DNA of 64,000 bases, taken from contig CM037870.1 of the NCBI GenBank assembly GCA_021292105.1, positions 43,790,576 through 43,854,575 of the forward strand, in the 5' to 3' direction. This document shows, piece after piece, positions 51,401 to 63,212 of this stretch. Each line of letters begins with the position of its first letter. Position 1 is the first letter of the stretch. The notes under the pieces are model-generated. The model did not search any database. It saw only the letters and a program-made list of their open reading frames with translations, and was not told the origin of the DNA. Position numbers and translations under genes: made by a program. Origin of the DNA: Anadara kagoshimensis (Eukaryota > Mollusca > Bivalvia > Arcoida > Arcidae).

Positions 51401-54169
51401 GTAACTATGACATAGATATCTGTACCTGGTATATACTTAACGATTGTGCATGAAAAAGCAACAACAATCTCAGAAAACATAAACACAAAAATAAAAACAA
51501 ATGCGAGAAACACGATGCATGTGTATCTTACTTCGCTGCCTATTTTAACCTAGGGAATGAAGATAAATACATATTATATACACAGTGTGTATGTACAACC
51601 CTCAGTATCAGGTCGAGTCCTTTTTTCGTGGTCGTATCACTACGAGTCGCGCTTGCGCGACGAGAAGTGATACAGCTACGAAAAAAGGACGATACCTGAT
51701 ACGAAGGGTTGTACAAACACACTGTGTATATGATATTTTTATCTAACATTTCCTATTAAGTTATTAAAAATAATAAAAAACAATACTTTATGTGAAAAAA
51801 GTACATTTTACCACAAAAAAACCACTGAACTATGTTATGACATGTTCTGTAGTAATGACGTCATTGTTTACATTTGACAAATCGGAGATTCCCCAATGAC
51901 GTCACAATGAGACGTGCACGTGTTCTTTACCGCCAATGTTGTATCACCACAGTGTGTGTTGTATCACCACAGTGTGGTGATACAAGATTCTGTATTATAC
52001 GTGTTCGATAAAACTTGTATTTCGCCAAATCAGATAGAAATACTAGTCTAATGTTAGATAAAACAATAGATTGGTGTAATAATGTCTTATGTCCCAGTTA
52101 AGATTCTTTCACTTATATTGAGGAAGTCAGTTCTGGGACGGTGGAGGAAAATGGAGTGCGCGAAGGAAACCGCCGACCTTCTGTGTGCGAACTCACAAAC
52201 TTTTTAACACTAGGATCTGCCCTTGCGGGATTCGAACCTAGGTGGCGAGAAACGTTGTGACCAAGAAGCACGTGCTTTAGACCGTCTGTCACCAAGGCCT
52301 CTGAGAATGGAAATAAAGATCAACTGGAAGATAAGCAGGCATGTCTGGCCACAACAGCTACTTTTAAATAATTAAATAGCTTTGGCATTCCATGACTAGT
52401 ACTAGTCTTTATCTATTCCTGTCAATGTTATTAGTGGCGTCCAATTATTACTGTCCGCGGACCCTTTACTCAGTTTCTATTTTACGTGACAAACCATTAC
52501 TGTCTGGTCAGCCAGTTAACATAGTTTGGACACTGTAAGATGCCTCCTAAGCCCCTTATTTTATACAGCCCAGACATTCTCATTCATTTTATGTTACAAT
52601 TACATATTTACCATTTAGTCCTTATTCAGTTGTGATCATTTTCATTGATCAATAGATCTATGTGTATGAAAAAACACGTGGTTATACTTTTCCAAATCTG
52701 AACTGATGTTTTACTTTCCTCAACACAAGATTAATAGAACCTGTCACCTGTTTGTGACAGCCTCGATTGGGATATGTTACATCACATCACCCTCGACTGA
52801 GATCATACGGTATCGGTCACAAACAGGTGACAGATTCTATTTCTCGCACAAAACAAAACACGTACACTTATGGGACTTCTTGCATTCCTTTGGACACTTT
52901 ATGTATTGTACAAATCCGCACTTTGAAAATAATCCGATCCACATCACTTCAAAAATTTAAGATATCAACGATTTGTAATCAATGCAAATATAAAACAACT
53001 CTGACAATAAAATATTTTGAATAAAAAATAAAATAAGACACATATTTAAAAAATAAATAAATAAACCGTTTGTTTTGATGACGTCAAGCACAATGATCGG
53101 ATACGTCATTCTGATTGTTCAATTGTCGAGTGAGGCAGTACCAGACAAACTGGACAAGACAGAAAAATCTAGCACTGGTGCGCGTGAGATTTTTCTGCCT
53201 GAAGTACGAGAATATAAAATTCTAGACTGGTGGGCTATGCCTGGTTACGTCTTTTTACAGATGAAGGCAAACAACATTGACAACTTGTTTGCACATATCA
53301 TCATTTAAATACCCACAACAATACGTGTATATATGCGTTCAAGGTTCCTGCCAGTTACATAATGTCTGATCCGTCGTATTTAATCATTGAACGCTTCGTT
53401 GATGGTTGTTATTGTGTTATTAGTTTTCAACAAAAATGATGATAAAACCATTTTAACACAAAAAAATATCACATCCACATATTGAATCTGTAATGGGATT
53501 GAAAACGCGGCGGTGATTTGCTGGTGTATTGCTGCTCTGAATGTATTCATGCGGTTTATAATCACTTGCTGTTCAGTTGCGTTTTATACTAGTCCCGGTT
53601 TTACAATCATTCCTTAACTAAGATTTTCTTTAACTTAATTAATATAGCAAATTTTGACAATCTTTTTTTTTGGAACTACGAATAAATATTTTTGTCAAAA
53701 CTAAATGCAGATGTCATAAGTTCGATGGGATCTTTAAAATGACACCTTAAATGTTCCAGTATCTTAACAATCAACAAAATCATGAAGGTTTTATTTGCTA
53801 TATTTAAGTTAAGAAAAATCTTATTTAAGAAATTATTGTGAAACCGGGGCCAGGTATAATAGCCATCGTTCTGTTCTATGTCAGATATACATGTGTGTCG
53901 TGCGTTATTCAGTTTGCCTGGAACTCTGATGGCAACATCTATTACAACAATAAATTAATTAAGCGTTCAATGTTTAAATAAATACCCGTTTTATGTTTAA
54001 AAAAATAAATAAAATAAAAACCTGATTACCGTAGATCATTTTTTTTATTTTAAATTACCTCAATGTCTTCTCTTGCTCTTTCCTTACTTCTAATTGCCTT
54101 TTCATACTCCTCTGGGCGAGCAATGTTACTGACCTGCAATAAGGAATGGAACTTTATGCATACCAAAAA

Positions 54170-54233
<64 letters not shown>

Positions 54234-56224
54234 CATTATGACAAACTCTTAGTAAGTGACAGTTAGGATTATTTCACCCCGTTACCTGTCAACTTAAAAC
54301 ATGTGAAATAATGTTTTGAGGTAAGACATGCAAGATAAATTGTTTCCCTGCCAGTTTAGTAAATACTGAAATATTTATTCTAATCGGTCATTTGGCTATT
54401 ATTAATAACTGTTGTGTTTGGTGTTTAACGAATTTTTATTGTTATTGCGTCAGAATTTTTGCTTTAATTTGCTTTATATTATTTCAAGTGAAGCAGAGAA
54501 ATCTTAAATTTATTTGATTTAAATGACTGACTTTATATGTTATATTATGGAAATAATTAATCGGTCATACTTGCAAGCCATTGATATCTGTGTTTAAATA
54601 ATCATATCTCTCTTTTAGTGTTTTCTCTACATGTTCCTGAAAAGCGCCTCTTTCTGCTTGGAACTGAGCTGTGTTGAATCGACTACAAGATTCGTGCAAC
54701 GCAGAACGACCTGAAATAAATTACAATCTGTCAATCTCATATATACGAAAGCTTGTTCGTGCCACTTTGTAATCTGATTTTTTTTTCTCAAATCAAATTA
54801 AAAAATCGTACATACGAATTTAAAAATCGTACATACAAAATAAAAAATCGTACCTACGAATTATAAAAAAATCGTACATACGAATTAAAAATCATACCTA
54901 CGATTTGAGAAAAAAAATAGACTACAAAGTGGCACGAACAAGCTTTCGTACATATATAATTACAATTACTCATAAACATTTTGGCAAGAATGATGATAAC
55001 ATTTCAGTTAATAGGCTAGCAAATTAAGTGGTTAAACTAACGAAGCTTTGAGCAGCAAGACCCTGATGTCTAGATGCTTAGTATAGATTAACATTATTGG
55101 TTATGCCGAAGTATTTGACAAGATTAACGCCTGTATATGGAATAAAAACATAAAGATATCGGAATTCTTAGATAATGTATAGATTTGATCTATTAAAGGA
55201 GTATCAATATTTAAGGCACCAATAAACACTTTAAAGATATTCAAACATGCATAAGAGTGAGTGAGTGAGTGAGTAATGGTGTTAAACGTCCCAGTCAAAT
55301 ATTCACTTATATCGTCGGAGACGTCGCCAGCTATAGGCGAAAGTGCAGAAATTTTGCCTGTGCGTTGCGCTTATGGCATTATATACAGAGTGGTGCCATA
55401 TATATTCGGACACTTTGTAAAATTCTTCTTTATTTCATATAAAACCATATATTTTTAAAAAATTCTCAAAAATTTATTTCTTGCTCCATTTTAGAACACC
55501 TGAGATAGCAGATGCTAAAATGGAAAATATTGCACATATAAGAACCTGCTAATTTCAGAACTTTGAGATAGCCTGTGTAATTTCTGAAGTCTCTTATAAC
55601 ATCTGTCAGGTTACTGGCTCGAACCTTGTACTGGTAAGTAACATCTAAAATAATCTCCACTGCATCTTCATTTAAACACTAGAAAAGCCGAAACACAAAT
55701 ATCAGTAGAAAACGGGCACCTGCCAATAATAGTCGGACAAAGTTTGGGTAAATATGTGTAGTATTTACAGTCGAACCTGCCTTAAAGACCACCCCTATAT
55801 AAGGACCACCTGCTTTTAAAGACTGGTTTTGAACTTGCCAGCTGCCCATAAAGTCCACTTTTATTTTTCCACTGGGCGGCCTATGTAGATAGGTTTGACT
55901 ATATTTATACCAGTCATAATACCACGACTTCATTGATAATATTATATTATCGCATAACTTTTCTAAACAAAAAAGTTATAATACATTACATACTGGTCAT
56001 TCCGTATACGTTACAGACCTGTCGACAGTTTAACATTAAGATAACGTCGAATATTTCGTTTTCAAATCAAGATGCTTAAATAAAACTTGTCTTTTAGTGC
56101 CTATCAAAATACAATTAAGACCAGATAAATATCCAAAAATCTATAGCAATAAGAAAAGGGGAATATGAACATTTTTCAAGATTATGGGGACATTTTCACA
56201 ATATTAAACTAAAAATGAAAGTTA

Positions 56225-56273
<49 letters not shown>

Positions 56274-58662
56274 ACATTCAACATTACAAGATTAGGTCAT
56301 GTGTATTATGTATTTATTACTTATATTTCTTTTTGTACTATTTTGTGAAGATTTATGCCAATATAATCAAAGTTGTATGTATGTTTAATGCCAAAATAAT
56401 AAAAATATTTATTAAAAAAAATGACGACGAATTGGCAGTTATCTTGGTTCCTCGTTAACAGTTTTCTGTGACTACTATATATCTCTCGACAGATTTTCGT
56501 CGGTTACTAGCGATCCATGTCTCGACCATTGCCAAGTTTCGACTCCATTCCGTTAACTCAATCCTGACACTTTCGACAGTTTTCAAATATACTTTTTCGA
56601 GCAATTTGATTGATCTCAATTATTTTTGCATGAATGAATTGGTGTTATTAATGTTGAAAATTGCAAAAGAACAAACACACCACAAGGTATTGACAAATAT
56701 TAAAATGTTAGGAAATATGAATGCGTGTTACTATTGCATGTACAGTCCAACCTGCCTTAAAGGCCACCTCCATATAAGGGCCACCTGCTTATATAGGCCA
56801 GTAAAATTGCATCCCAATTGTTCTTTATTCATATTATTTGAACCTGTATATAAAGACCACCTGCTCATAAAAACCACTTTTACTGATTCCATTGGGTGGC
56901 CTTTATAGACAGGTTTGACTGGACTGGATTTGGCGACAGTTTTCTCTGCTATATTTTTTTCAGACATTGAAAATGAAGTTGATTGAATGATGACCTTACC
57001 TTCAGATCATCAAATGTTATTGATTTGAAGACACTGGGGAATATAATATATTCAAATCCTGGAGGACCTCTGTGTAAGCCTTCTCTTAACGTCTCTGCAC
57101 CTAATACCTTCTGGAAGGTATCATAAATTACACCGACTGTAAAGAAAGAAGGTCAAACATAAGATTTGTAAAATTCGTTAATATATCAGTCCTAAATTTT
57201 GTCTGCTAAAATGGTGACCAAATTTACCTGGAATTACCTGGCGACCTAAAGTTCGTAAATGGTGGCCAGCTTGTACACTTTAAGTTTGAACTTTTGTGAC
57301 CAAAGAACAGATATTATTTCTGCGTCCCAAAATTTGCATGACACTGTTACCAACTCAGGCAATATATATAATGGACACTTAACATCGTCATTATTGTTGT
57401 CATGTGCTGTTTTTGAATTTCTATTAAAATTTTAATGCATTAAAAAACAGCACATAACAACTTGTCATGTGCTGTTTTTGAATGCATTATTTTAATAGAA
57501 ATTCAAAAACAGCACATGACATTGTTATTAATAACACTGATGTATGTAAGTGATTGTAAGTCAGTTTAAAGAAAGCGCATTTTTGTTTTTTATACCTAAA
57601 AGGCGTCTTAATTTCCAAGAAAAGTTTGCCTGGCCACTGGGAATTTCCACTGGCCACCTGAAAGTTTAAATTGGTGGCCAGCTGGCCACTTGGTTGAGGG
57701 CTGTATATATACAACGGTCAGTTATCGTCTCTAAATATCTCAGTGCCACAGTGAATTCTATATACACTAATTGTCATGTGCTACAATTAATTGTCATGTG
57801 CTACAATTAATTGTCATGTGCTACTTATGAACGTATTATTTCATAAAAATTCAAAATAACTATACAATATTTGCCATAGTTTATATAATAATCATCATGT
57901 CAAATTTCATTCACAAAATTTAGAATTTTAAGTTTATGCGGTATTTTGAATTGATATCTTACAGTAATGATCTAAACGTGTGCAATAGAACTAATGGGGG
58001 GGGGGATATTTTTTAAGATAAAAGATCAACTTTATAGACAAATTTCAGCCACTGTATGAAAAAAATTCAGTTTTAGAAGAATAATGTTTTCAACAATTTA
58101 ATTTTGAGATAATTTTCAGTATTTAAGGATTTGACAAATTTTAGACATGTATAATCAAAAACAAACATACTAATCCATGTCCGAATCACAATCCAGAAGC
58201 AAAGTAAAAACTTTGAAACTGACATGTATAATAATTTGATGGATGGCAGTGTATAAAGAAATACCATCGAATAGTCGCTTGATTGGCGAAAACTCATAGT
58301 AAATGCTAGGCTAGGAAAACCGTTTTCTTTATGGAGCGCGACCATGGCGACTGTTCGTGTAATCTTTGTATATTTCTTATGCTCCAAAGAAGATAGAGAC
58401 TCCTTATTCTTTCCTAAACATTCAGTCCCAGATGTGGGAAAGTATGGGATGATTGATTTTGTTATAGATTGTGGAAAGGCGAAAAGACAAAAATTATAAT
58501 ACAAGTACATGTATTAAAGTATAACTTCTACAAACTATACGCAGTTATCTTTTTCTGTCGGAGCAATTGCTATTCGTTGAACTATAGACATGTCATGTAG
58601 CCTCTAAATATAAATAATATTATAATGTGTGAATATAACAATGATCTTATCCTGTGTGTCAC

Positions 58663-58708
<46 letters not shown>

Positions 58709-58941
58709 GTTGTCTAGTTTTCAATGGGTTTTTTTCTAGTAGTACATGTATATTGAGTTTGCAGATCTTTCTACAACCGTGCACTTGATGATCAATGCTC
58801 ATGCATGTATAACACTCTGAATAACTAACCTTCGTCCGACGACAGTTTCTTGAAGGAGCTGATTAAAATGCCTATTATAACACTAGCTATCACCACCGAT
58901 ATCACAGCAAATGCGATGCAGAATGTAGTCTTCTTGGACAT
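46416..58941 (-). CDS. Membrane-anchored SPFH/band-7 (prohibitin/flotillin-like) protein, 7 exons, 309 aa
   Basis: SPFH proteins oligomerise on membranes and organise microdomains. Exons (minus): 58941-58830, 57136-57000, 55678-55546, 54710-54571, 54133-54059, 51341-51220 and 46626-46416. All have GT-AG boundaries, matching phases and no stop, giving 930 bp. Residues about 6-27 form one hydrophobic signal-anchor helix after MSKKTT. An SPFH core follows (LHRGPPGFEYIIFPS, FDDLK, DVTYQYKVRASNL, YLKVLKLAG). A charged EA-rich coiled coil is at about 185-265 (EAETEKREAETQAEIINDKA). The C-terminal block is FLAFLGIRVISDAPNPVYI. Length fits prohibitin-size SPFH proteins. The exact subfamily is not named. 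A splice-acceptor-like TTTCAG at about 58,981 suggests a 5' UTR intron. Unlike the neighbour gene, no frame break is present. Confidence 0.9.
46971..47015. repeat. (GA)n microsatellite
   Basis: Pure GA dinucleotides, in the last intron of the SPFH gene. Confidence 0.95.
47225..50981. mobile_element. piggyBac-type non-autonomous element, 3.76 kb
   Basis: Starts CCCTCTGGCTGCCACG and ends CGTGGCAGCGAGAGGG, imperfect inverted termini with the CCCT..AGGG hallmark of piggyBac. TTAA flanks both sides (47,221-47,224 and 50,982-50,985). Subterminal ATGACGT motifs occur near both ends. No transposase-like ORF was recognised inside, so it is non-autonomous or decayed. It lies in the SPFH intron 51,219-46,627. 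Confidence 0.85.
48371..48515. repeat. Foldback with (TA)n loop
   Basis: Arms of about 34 bp (TACAAGTACCCGGGAATGGA... / ...ATTGCCCGGGTACCTGTA) flank a (TA)n run at 48,429-48,481. Nested inside the piggyBac-type element. Confidence 0.9.
51576..51731. repeat. Large imperfect palindrome, about 65-bp arms
   Basis: Outer arms ATATACACAGTGTGT / ACACACTGTGTATAT. Inner arms include CCTTTTTTCGT / ACGAAAAAAGG and GTATCACT / AGTGATAC, with a central GTCGCG..CGCGAC. It would form a long hairpin in the SPFH intron. Confidence 0.9.
51939..51984. repeat. Palindrome TTGTATCACCAC..GTGGTGATACAA
   Basis: A perfect 12-bp-arm palindrome (51,959-51,984), preceded by a direct copy of its left half at 51,939. Confidence 0.85.
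52105..52305 (-). mobile_element. tRNA-derived SINE-like element
   Basis: The minus strand carries AGGTTCGAATCCCGC, a near-perfect B box, downstream of GGTCACAACG and TTGGTGACAGACGGTC, which could hold a weak A box. The body continues to CAGAACTGACTTCC. In the SPFH intron. Confidence 0.5.
52741..52833. repeat. Foldback, 18-bp arms
   Basis: CTGTCACCTGTTTGTGAC and GTCACAAACAGGTGACAG, separated by about 57 bp. Confidence 0.9.
54171..54233. repeat. (ATG)n trinucleotide repeat
   Basis: About 21 uninterrupted ATG units, next to the acceptor of SPFH exon 5. A forward ORF of poly-Met here is an artefact of the repeat. Confidence 0.95.
54741..54955. repeat. Foldback with internal tandem repeat
   Basis: Arms of about 55 bp (ATACGAAAGCTTGTTCGTGC... 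/ ...AAGTGGCACGAACAAGC) enclose about five copies of AAAAATCGTACATACGAATT (54,800-54,900). Confidence 0.9.
55768..55900. mobile_element. Tc1/mariner-like MITE, copy 2 (uninterrupted)
   Basis: Starts CAGTCGAACCTGCCTTAAAG and ends AGGTTTGACT. It carries the intact TTAA at which copy 1 was invaded. SPFH intron 2. Confidence 0.8.
56227..56268. repeat. (CT)n microsatellite
   Basis: About 21 CT units in SPFH intron 2. Confidence 0.95.
56743..56921. mobile_element. Tc1/mariner-like MITE, copy 3 (uninterrupted)
   Basis: Starts CAGTCCAACCTGCCTTAAAG and ends AGACAGGTTTGACTG. Of the two intact copies it is the closer match to the piggyBac-split copy at 47.2/51.1 kb. Confidence 0.85.
57399..57522. repeat. 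Nested palindrome (hairpin within hairpin)
   Basis: Outer arms TGTCATGTGCTGTTTTTGAA... / ...TTCAAAAACAGCACATGACA. An inner 38-bp section is itself an inverted pair of the same CATGTGCTGTTTTT motif. The same motif core recurs as three direct 23-24 bp units at about 57,769-57,822. Confidence 0.85.
58140..58330 (-). repeat. Bivalve-type interspersed repeat, copy 7 (minus)
   Basis: The minus strand reads CAGTTTCAAAGTTTTTACTT, GGATTGTGATTCGGACATGG and TTAGTATGTTTGTTTTTGAT, the tail of the family seen in plus orientation elsewhere. Confidence 0.7.
58664..58707. repeat. (GT)n microsatellite
   Basis: About 22 GT units in SPFH intron 1, about 120 bp from exon 1. Confidence 0.95.
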
Positions 58942-58984
58942 TTCAGTGTACTGAGATATGAGCTCCGAGTCTGCTTAAATCTGA

Positions 58985-59300
58985 AATCTGTTTCGTGGTG
59001 TGAAAGTAACCAGTTTTAAATCACATGGTACAATCAGATTCTGTAATTCAGTCCAATTTGTTACCATGGCAAGTGATGTATATAATAAGTTTAAGAAAGA
59101 GAGTGAGAAAGGAAAGACTCGTATGGGTTAGAGACATTTCTCTCCCAAGTAAATTTCCAAGTACACAACGTATAAGAAGCTTTAATAAAGAAACAGGTGT
59201 TTAGACTAGCTTGTCGAGGAGGATTTAGTCTGTCCAGAGATTTTACTGTATATGATGTACAATTATGCAGCAAAGCATGCAATTAGTTCAAAGAATTTAA
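58985..59300. other. Upstream of SPFH exon 1, possible 5' UTR intron
   Basis: No promoter motif identified. An acceptor-like CAGATTTCAG on the minus strand just upstream of the ATG exon suggests the transcript begins further upstream. Confidence 0.35.
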
Positions 59301-59308
59301 ATTGAAAA

Positions 59309-59720
59309 TTAATCAGAAAAAACTTTAAAATAGCACCGCATAAATTTACTATGAACACACACACACCTTACTTGACCAATTAAAATTTTCATTTTAAAAA
59401 AAGCCACACACATAGAAACCTTAATTAGCCAAATAAAAATTTTATTAAAAAATAGTACCGCTGAATACATGTACCAGTTTAATAATAAAAAACCCATGCA
59501 CATACAAAACTTAATTGGCCAAAGAAAATTTTTATTAAAAAATATCGCAAAAACACACAAGCGCGAAACCTTACTTAAAAAATACAGTTTTCATTTTAAA
59601 AAACACCATACACACATTCAAACAATCTTACATAAACAAATAAAATAAATTTTCAATAAAAGATAGCAACACATACATGCGCTAGTTTTTATCACTATCA
59701 CACACAGCGTGTCTAACTTG
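59309..59720. repeat. Degenerate 55-90 bp tandem units
   Basis: About five units, each with (C)CTTA.TT..CCAA, a T-rich ATTTTNATT block and an A-rich stretch, then CACACA. No coding potential. Confidence 0.6.
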
Positions 59721-60104
59721 ACCAAATATTTTTTTAAATATTTTGAAATTAAAGTTAATTTTATCTCGTGTCTTATTTACAAACCTTTCTCTGTTGATCA
59801 CTGTATTGGTCTATAACGATATATCAATTATATAATTAGTTGTTTACTTAACCTGTTCCTATCATCCTCGGGTAATCCGGATATACACTTAAAATATGGT
59901 TACATCGGATCCAACTAGAGTGTTATAAATCCGGATTAGTCTCCCAAAATCTGTCTCTTGTCGGTCTTATTTCAACACAACTTTATTAATAAAGATATTA
60001 GAATGCATATACAATGACATAATTTTACTGTCTCATGAAAATTTATGACAAAGTGTTAAAGTGATAAAGTGATTTATGATATCAGTGTTATTGTTATTAA
60101 TATT

Positions 60105-60960
60105 GTTATTAAGGCGCCCAAACGAAGTTTGGCGACTTATTGTTTTTGCACCGTTTCTTCTTATTATTATTATTCCTCTTCTTCCTCCTATTCTTGGCAG
60201 GAACTTATCCCACCATTTTCTCAAAGACCGTTGGTCCAATCTTAACCAAACTTTACATGAAGGTTGATCCCCATCCTCTTTTCCAGAGGCATAATAAAAT
60301 GGCCTTGGGGTCATTAGGGGAGGGCAGAAGGGCGGGGTCTTAAAAACAATAATCATCAATTTTGCCATTTATACTTTATTTTGTACTATAAAACCATATA
60401 TATTCATGATCAGTGTCTCAAGATACACAAGTCTGTATCACAAGATTTCCCCGGGGGTATCAGGGAGGGGTAAGGATGGGCGGGGCAGTGTGCTAACTTT
60501 GAAACGGTTGAGACCCCCACCCATAAACTATATATTTTCTGGTTCTACATGAAAATTTGAATAGAGTGATACTAAAGAAAACCCCATGGGGTCATTCCTG
60601 ATGGTAGGTGGGGATGGGCGGGGCTTGGTACTAACTTTCAAATGGTTCATATCCCCACCCTGAAAAAATATATATTATCTGGTTCTGTTTTAAAAGTTGA
60701 ATAGAGTGATACTGAAGAAATGCCAATGGCGTTTTCCAGCGGAGGGCGGGGACAGGCGGGACTGGGTACTAACTTGTGATCAGTTGAGATCCCCACCCCT
60801 AACATATATTTTCTTATTCTTTATGAAAAGTTGAATAGATTGATACTAAAGTAAACCCATATGGTCATTCCAATAGGAGGGTGGGGACAGGTAGGTCTAG
60901 GTACTAATTTTGAGATCCCCACTCTCAAACTATAGTTTTCTTCATGGGATGGTTGCTATC
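60105..60960 (+). repeat. Repeat element with about 137-bp tandem core
   Basis: It begins AAGGCGCCCAAACGAAGTTT and GCGACTTATTGTTTTTGCAC, then has about four units with GGGCGGGGCxxxGTACTAAC at about 60,478, 60,614, 60,753 and 60,890. G-rich on the plus strand compared with the surrounding AT-rich DNA. Confidence 0.75.
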
Positions 60961-61810
60961 ACTTTGTTTTAGAATTAAAAAAATAAGCATGAATTTTCAT
61001 TTTCAATGATACTTAAGTAATCACTGATCCATGTCATAAACTCTCAAGCTAAATCTTTTTATGAGCAGCACTAATGGTCCGTTATTCCTGGGGCATGATT
61101 TATAATTCAATTCGATAGAGTAGCTGCATTTAGTTATCAATATGACATTACATGGGTAAATGCTTGGATTACTTTAAAATCAACACATAATCAGCTCATC
61201 AAAACAACAGGTTTTAATTAACTTAGGGTGATGTCCATCAACTGTGCCTATTGTTTGAATTTTAACCAATTGGATTCATGTTCTTATTCTATCTTATAAT
61301 GAAAAGAATATAAGTTAAAATTTCTAATAATGCATGCTGAGATTAAAATAAGTGTTACTATTTGATTAACAGATTTTTAAGTTTGGAAACACCTGATATT
61401 TGATAGAAAAAAGAGTTAACTAAGTACATGTTTACAATAATGTAATACCATGTAAATTAATAAATGATACATTTTTGTTGTCATTTTAACAATCGCGTAA
61501 AGTCATTGGGTTTCTCTGAAGTTTTTCTTGTGTATGTAGAACTTATTTAAAGGTTTAAAATTTTCAAAATGGCAGCCATTGCCATGGACATGGAAAAATA
61601 AAGCGACAAAAATACAAGTCTCCCTAATATGAGTTCTGAATACAGGGTTTTATCGTGTGTGTGTCTTATTTGTAATGATGCATCCATCATTACATTAATA
61701 CTCGTTATACATGTGTTACCACAACGAAAGGATACACCAGAGTTCAAAACCTAAACTCTAGACAACTGAAGTATTAAAGCAATTGAAGCCCATGACCGAT
61801 ATAAGTCAAG
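60961..61810. other. Intergenic, no gene seen
   Basis: AT-rich. A 66-codon minus ORF (61,547-61,747) has no recognisable features. Confidence 0.5.
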
Positions 61811-62600
61811 TATTATATTATAGTTTTCCTACTCCAACAAATCATCAGCCCAGTAAACCTGTCTTGTTGGGGTTTAGTTGGCTGATCAGCCCAGTAAACC
61901 CCCATTTTAATTTTTGTCTTGTTCAGTGGGGTTTAGTGAGCTGATTTGGCGGGCTAAAATGTATTGAAGGACCAAACTAAAGATAAGAAATCTAAATCTT
62001 TTACTGATTCGCCATGTGCTGATTTTGGAATTTTTTATTCAAATAATCAGCGCCATTCAAAATCAGCACACGACAGATTTATTGGAACTGAAAACCGTGT
62101 ATTTGGCAACATTTAACGAAACCAAATCATAAAGAACACGAAACAATACACAATAATGATAAAACATACAAACAAGACTATACAAACATAAGGTACACTT
62201 ATTTAGACCCTCCGACTTTGGATGGTCACTGGAGTAAATGCCCACTTGTATACATGTAATGCTATCCTCAATTATCCCACTCGTTTTACAACCGGTAACC
62301 CATAAATACGTACATTTAAAATTAAGAATAATCCTTATTTTACCAGCAGTGAACCAACAGCCAATGTGATCCATAATAGAGGCCCAGAAGGGCATGTCAT
62401 GCGCAACTGGCACAATTTGACCTCATTTGCATATTTTCCTAACATTGGGTCAATTTTGGTATAAAATTGAACCCATGCACAATGAATATTTTAGTGATTT
62501 TGCTTTTTATTAAAGGTGATCATCTTGGATATCGTATGAGGTCGCCAAATCTGGTTTCAATTGGCCCAGTGGTTTTAGAACAAAAGATCAAAGCTTATGC
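61811..62600. repeat. About 790-bp direct repeat, copy A
   Basis: Nearly identical to 63,213-64,000. It contains two copies of CAGCCCAGTAAACC, a hairpin (TGTGCTGATTTTG / CAAAATCAGCACA) and GAGGCCCAGAAGGGCATG. Copies are offset by 1,402-1,403 bp with a few substitutions and one indel near 62,210. Confidence 0.9.
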
Positions 62601-63212
62601 AAGCAATGACACAAGCACGCTTCACCATGCCATAACCTCAGCTGGTTATACGGAACCCTTAACATTTAACTATAATTTCTTTTTTCAAAACTAAATCAAT
62701 CTCTTCAGAGACAAATACCCCTGTCCATGACATAGACTATGGGGCCAAATCAAGGATTTGACCTTGGCCTTTAACCTACAATGACACACTGTTGCAGGTT
62801 GGTGTATATTTGCACTAAGTTTGATCAAAATCCAAGTTATGGAGGGGACACGGTATTGGAAAGGATGGACAGGATAATTACTATATACTCCCTGAATCTT
62901 GTGGGAGGTATAAAAATACAAGTTTGATAATATACTGCAGAAAAGTATTTTGCTTCAAGTAAGGAAGCTACTTAGGGAAAATTGTTTAAATAAGTCTGAC
63001 CATTACAGAAGGAGTAGTGATCAGAACCCACCTACCTCCATGGAACTTTATGATGGTCCCATCATTGATTCTCTACAGTAGTTTCAGTCAGTGTGAAAGG
63101 CAATAGGCTGTGGAGATTGAAGGTTGTATAAGTTTTTAGAGTGGGGTTAGGACTCATGATAAAAGAATAAGTACAACAACATATAATATGTGTAGAATAA
63201 AACAAGTCACAG
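62601..63212. other. Spacer between direct repeat copies
   Basis: No gene seen. If the unit is tandem, this is the rest of a unit of about 1.4 kb. Confidence 0.45.

Noticed and set aside
54063-54266. ORF with a poly-methionine tract
   Set aside because: It is the forward reading of an (ATG)n microsatellite next to a minus-strand exon.
62063-62413. 116-codon minus ORF in the direct repeat
   Set aside because: The second copy is broken by a one-base deletion, and the region has non-coding hairpins; likely a chance ORF in a repeat.
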